DNA from: Frankiales bacterium
Lineage (GTDB): Bacteria; Actinomycetota; Actinomycetes; Mycobacteriales; SCTD01
Reading direction: 5' to 3'
NCBI GenBank assembly: GCA_025965755.1
Contig: JAOPWI010000075.1
Location: 1-7,362 of the forward strand
DNA length: 7,362 bases
Position 1 is the stretch's first letter, and each line of letters begins with the position of its first letter. Shown piece by piece: positions 4,885 through 7,362 of the stretch. The notes under the pieces are model-generated. The model did no database searches. It was not told the origin of the DNA and saw nothing but the letters and a program-made list of their open reading frames with translations. Position numbers and translations under genes: made by a program.

Positions 4885-6233
4885 CGCTGCTCGAGGGGCT
4901 GCGCGCCGCCGTCGGCGTCGAGCACGTCCTCACCGAGGCCGATCTCACCGGCTCGTACGAGACCGACTGGACCCGCCGCTTCTCCGGCCGTTCCGCCTGC
5001 GTGGTGCGGCCGGCCGACACCGCGCAGGTGGCCGAGATCGTGCGCCTGTGCGCCGAGCACGGCGCGCCGGTCGTCCTGCAGGGCGGCAACACCGGCCTGG
5101 TCGGCGCCGGAGTTCCGGCCGGCGGCGAGGTGCTGCTCTCGCTGGCCCGGCTGACCCAGCTCGACCCCGTCGACCTGGACGCCGGTCAGGTCACCGTCGG
5201 CGCGGGGGTGACGCTGGCCGCCCTGCAGGCGCACGCGCGCGCGGCCGGTCTGGACTTCGGCGTCGACCTGGCAGCCCGCGACTCGGCCACCGTCGGTGGC
5301 CTGGCGGCCACGAACGCCGGCGGCATACGCGTGCTGCGCTACGGCTCGATGGACGTGCAGGTCGCCGGGCTGGAGGCCGTCCTGGCCGACGGCTCGGTGA
5401 TGACCCGGCTGACCGGGCTGGCCAAGGACAACACCGGCTACGACCTGGTGCGCCTGCTCGTGGGCAGCGAGGGCACGCTCGCCGTCATCACCCGGCTGCG
5501 GCTGCGCCTGGTGCCGCAGCTGCGGGAGCGGGCCGTCGCGCTGGTCGCCGTGGACGGGGTGGCCGGGGCCCTGTCGGTGCTGCGCCAGCTCAAGCCCCTG
5601 CTGCCCGACCTGTCCGCCGCGGAGCTGTTCCTGGCCGACGGGCTGGACCTGGTCTGCGGCAAGCTGGGCCTGTCGCGGCCGTTCCCGCAGGACCACCCGG
5701 CCTACCTCGTCGTCGAGTGCGCCGGGCCCGTGGACCCGACCGACGCCATGGTCGACGCGCTCTCCCAGGCTGACGGGCTGCGCGACGCGACGGTCGCCAA
5801 GGACGCGCCGACGCGGCGCGCGCTCTGGGACTACCGGGAGAAGCACACCGAGGCGATCAGCCTGGCCGGCGTCCCGGTGAAGCTGGACGTCTGCCTGCCG
5901 CTGGGCGCGCTGACCGAGTTCGTCGACGGCCTGCCCGGCGCGGTCGCGGCGGTCGCCCCGGAGGCGGTCGTCGTGCTGTTCGGCCACCTGAACGAGGGCA
6001 ACCTGCACGTCAACGTGCTGGGCGCCGGCGAGGCCGCCGGGGCGGTGACGACGGTCGTGCTGGAGCGCGTCGCGTCCTACGCCGGGAGCATCAGCAGCGA
6101 GCACGGCGTGGGGCGGTCCAAGGCGGCCTATCTCGGGCTGTCGCGCAGCCCCGTCGAGGTCGCGCTCATGCGGTCGGTCAAGCAGGCGCTCGATCCGCAG
6201 GGGCTGCTCAGTCCCGGCGTGCTGCTGCTGTAG
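4881..6233 (+). CDS. FAD-binding D-2-hydroxyglutarate dehydrogenase-like oxidoreductase
   Basis: This 450-residue flavoprotein of the VAO/PCMH family has an FAD-binding domain (about 1-220) and an FAD-oxidase C-terminal domain (about 225-450). FAD-site motifs are QGGNTG at 67-72, a following NAGG(I)R segment, KDNTGYDL from 182, and GSEGT at 195-199. These are closer to D-2-hydroxyglutarate dehydrogenase than to generic GlcD or D-lactate dehydrogenase. Residues matching the carboxylate-binding Arg, Thr and Lys of human D2HGDH are Arg319, Thr323 and Lys334, with identical spacing. The metal ligands are His369, His376 (GHLNEGNLH) and Glu407 (SSEHGVG). The enzyme would oxidise D-2-hydroxyglutarate to 2-oxoglutarate and pass electrons to an acceptor, probably electron-transfer flavoprotein, which is not encoded here. 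The ATG overlaps the serA stop by four bases, strong context for recycling the D-2-hydroxyglutarate that SerA can make. No signal peptide is seen. A related 2-hydroxyacid such as D-lactate remains possible as substrate. It is the last gene of the operon. Confidence 0.88.
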   Translation: MTLLEGLRAAVGVEHVLTEADLTGSYETDWTRRFSGRSACVVRPADTAQVAEIVRLCAEHGAPVVLQGGNTGLVGAGVPAGGEVLLSLARLTQLDPVDLDAGQVTVGAGVTLAALQAHARAAGLDFGVDLAARDSATVGGLAATNAGGIRVLRYGSMDVQVAGLEAVLADGSVMTRLTGLAKDNTGYDLVRLLVGSEGTLAVITRLRLRLVPQLRERAVALVAVDGVAGALSVLRQLKPLLPDLSAAELFLADGLDLVCGKLGLSRPFPQDHPAYLVVECAGPVDPTDAMVDALSQADGLRDATVAKDAPTRRALWDYREKHTEAISLAGVPVKLDVCLPLGALTEFVDGLPGAVAAVAPEAVVVLFGHLNEGNLHVNVLGAGEAAGAVTTVVLERVASYAGSISSEHGVGRSKAAYLGLSRSPVEVALMRSVKQALDPQGLLSPGVLLL

Positions 6234-6389
6234 GGCCGCTCTTCCCGGCCCCGCGCTCGGGCGGCAGCCGCGCTGTCGTCCTGGCGCAGGCCGCCGGGCT
6301 CGTCGCCCAGCGGGCGATCCCGGACCTCCCTGGTCGGGCGGGCGTGCGCCGAGGGCTCCGGCTCCCCCCCCGCACCCGCACCCGCCGGG
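6234..6389. other. Convergent intergenic region without a gene
   Basis: This 156-bp gap lies between the ends of two convergent genes. It is GC-rich, has an eight-base C run (6364-6371), and has a small direct repeat of GCACCC just before the rmuC stop. Apart from one short hairpin I see no promoter, gene or repeat family. Confidence 0.6.
6303..6317. terminator. Small hairpin, possible bidirectional terminator
   Basis: TCGCCC and GGGCGA form a perfect six-base-pair stem around the loop AGC, and a G-T pair could extend it. It lies about 70 bases after both convergent stop codons, a sensible place for a shared terminator. There is no T run on either strand, so it would be a weak or non-canonical terminator. 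Such stems arise easily by chance in DNA this GC-rich. Confidence 0.3.
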
Positions 6390-7362
6390 TCAGCCGGAGC
6401 GCTCGGCCAGCCCGGGGCGCTCGGGCAGGGCGGTCACCCCGGCGAGCTCGGGCGCCGTCACCGGCCGCGGAGCGTCGGTGATCTCGCCCTGCACCTGCAG
6501 GGGCTCTGCTTCCAGGCCCAGGTCTGCCAGCCGGCGGGCGCTGGGCAGCACGGACCGCTCCAGCGACCCCAGCGCGGCGTTGTACTCCGACACCGTGCGG
6601 GTCAGGCTCCGCCCGAGCCGGTCGACATGGCTGCCGAAGGTCGCCAGCCGGCCGTACAGCTCGGCGCCGGCCGCGTGCACCGCCCGGGCGTCCTCGGCCA
6701 GCCGGGTCTGCGCCTGCGCGTGGGCCACCGCGCGCAGCAGCGACAGCAGGGTCGTCGGCGTCGCCACGTGGACCCGGCGGGACATGGCGTGCTCGAGCAG
6801 GGTCGGGTCGCGCTCCAGCGCGGGCGCCAGCATGGCCTCGCCCGGCACGAACAGCACGACGAACTCCGGCGCGCTGGGGAACTGCGCCCAGTAGGCCTTC
6901 TCCGCCAGCCGGTCGACGTGGGCCCGCAGGTGGCGCGCGTGGGCGTCCAGCCGGCGACCGCGTGCCTCGTCGTCGTCGAGCTCCACCGCCTCCAGAAAGG
7001 CCGAGAGGGAGACCTTGGCGTCGACCACCACGGCGCCCCCGCCGGGCAGGTGGACGACCAGGTCCGGTCGCTGCACGGAGCCGTCGTCGAGCACCAGGCT
7101 CGGCTGCTCGGTGAAGTCGCAGCGCTCCAGCATGCCGGCGTGCTCCACGACCCGGCGCAGCTGCAGCTCCCCCCACCGTCCCCGGGTCTGCGGCTTGCGC
7201 AGCGCGGCCGACAGCGCGGCGGTCTCGCGCCCCAGCCGCTCGGAGCCGTCGCTCAGCTGCGCGACCTGCTCGCGCAGCTCCGCGTCGGCGCGGACGCGGG
7301 CCAGCTCCAGCCGGCGCAGCTGCTCCTCGAGCCGGCCGAGCTGGTCGCGCAGCGGGCCGACC
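6390..7362 (-). CDS. rmuC: DNA recombination protein RmuC (partial, N-terminus outside window)
   Basis: The frame is open from the right edge to the TGA at 6392-6390, giving 323 visible residues; the start codon lies beyond the window. The first 50 or so visible residues are a coiled coil rich in Leu, Arg, Glu and Gln, as in RmuC proteins. Next comes the family core: ALRKPQTRGRWGELQLRRVV, then EHAGM, CDF and EQ. This leads into the nuclease-like fold with RPDLVVHLP and VVVDAKVSLSAF, where the Asp and the Asp-Ala-Lys are PD-(D/E)xK-like residues. Later blocks (YWAQFPSAPEFVVLFVPGE and VHVATPTTLLSLLRAV) are also typical. RmuC limits inversions between short inverted repeats in E. coli; its biochemical activity is not firmly established. 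An N-terminal membrane anchor, common in the family, would be outside the window. The gene is convergent with the serA operon and is probably unrelated to it in function. Confidence 0.93.
   Translation of the reverse strand, partial: VGPLRDQLGRLEEQLRRLELARVRADAELREQVAQLSDGSERLGRETAALSAALRKPQTRGRWGELQLRRVVEHAGMLERCDFTEQPSLVLDDGSVQRPDLVVHLPGGGAVVVDAKVSLSAFLEAVELDDDEARGRRLDAHARHLRAHVDRLAEKAYWAQFPSAPEFVVLFVPGEAMLAPALERDPTLLEHAMSRRVHVATPTTLLSLLRAVAHAQAQTRLAEDARAVHAAGAELYGRLATFGSHVDRLGRSLTRTVSEYNAALGSLERSVLPSARRLADLGLEAEPLQVQGEITDAPRPVTAPELAGVTALPERPGLAERSG

Noticed and set aside
4788..6104. Open minus-strand frame opposite the D2HGDH-like gene
   Set aside because: It has the same antisense composition bias and no recognisable motifs, and it lies entirely within a well-supported flavoprotein gene.
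4881..6233. Annotation as glycolate oxidase subunit GlcD or D-lactate dehydrogenase
   Set aside because: The superfamily is shared, but the FAD-domain motifs, the Arg/Thr/Lys set and the adjacent SerA fit D-2-hydroxyglutarate dehydrogenase better. No glcE or glcF partners are present.
6364..6371. Run of eight C residues as a possible phase-variation tract
   Set aside because: It lies in a non-coding convergent gap just after the rmuC stop and so cannot switch a reading frame. It is probably chance in very GC-rich DNA.

Overview
The window is extremely GC-rich (by eye well above 70 %). Third codon positions are almost always G or C, GTG starts are frequent, and genes are packed with 4-bp start/stop overlaps. 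Together with the protein families seen, this points to a high-GC actinobacterium; I cannot name the genus from sequence alone. I see no RNA genes, insertion sequences, CRISPR arrays, phage genes or tRNA-type attachment sites. The region looks like ordinary chromosome with one interesting operon.

Layout from left to right. (1) On the minus strand are two genes reading leftwards. One is a 397-aa major facilitator superfamily (MFS) transporter (613-1806). Downstream of it is the N-terminal part of a secreted coiled-coil protein (1-555, cut by the window edge), which resembles the amino-terminal region of NlpC/P60 or M23 cell-wall hydrolases. (2) A 29-bp divergent gap (1807-1835) separates the transporter from a rightward four-gene cluster on the plus strand. 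The cluster holds a patatin-like phospholipase (1836-2648), a PlsC/LPLAT-type acyltransferase (2645-3664), an Escherichia coli-type D-3-phosphoglycerate dehydrogenase SerA with an ACT domain (3661-4884), and an FAD-linked D-2-hydroxyglutarate dehydrogenase-like protein (4881-6233). Each junction is a 4-bp overlap (ATGA, GTGA, ATGA), so the four are almost certainly one transcript with coupled translation. (3) A 156-bp convergent gap (6234-6389) has one small hairpin and no gene. (4) Reading leftwards from the right edge is the C-terminal part of rmuC (6390-7362, its N-terminus lies outside).

How the genes may work together. SerA and the FAD enzyme form a plausible metabolic couple. E. coli-type SerA can reduce 2-oxoglutarate to D-2-hydroxyglutarate while regenerating NAD+, which helps drive the unfavourable first step of serine synthesis. 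D-2-hydroxyglutarate dehydrogenase then recovers 2-oxoglutarate. That coupling has been described in Pseudomonas; here the two genes overlap and both retain the key residues. The two upstream genes encode a deacylating and an acylating lipid enzyme, a combination suited to membrane phospholipid remodelling. Why lipid turnover and serine synthesis share one transcript is not known; a link through serine-derived phospholipids is speculation.

I found no evidence for a defence system or other wholly new machinery. The main point of interest is the four-gene lipid/serine operon.
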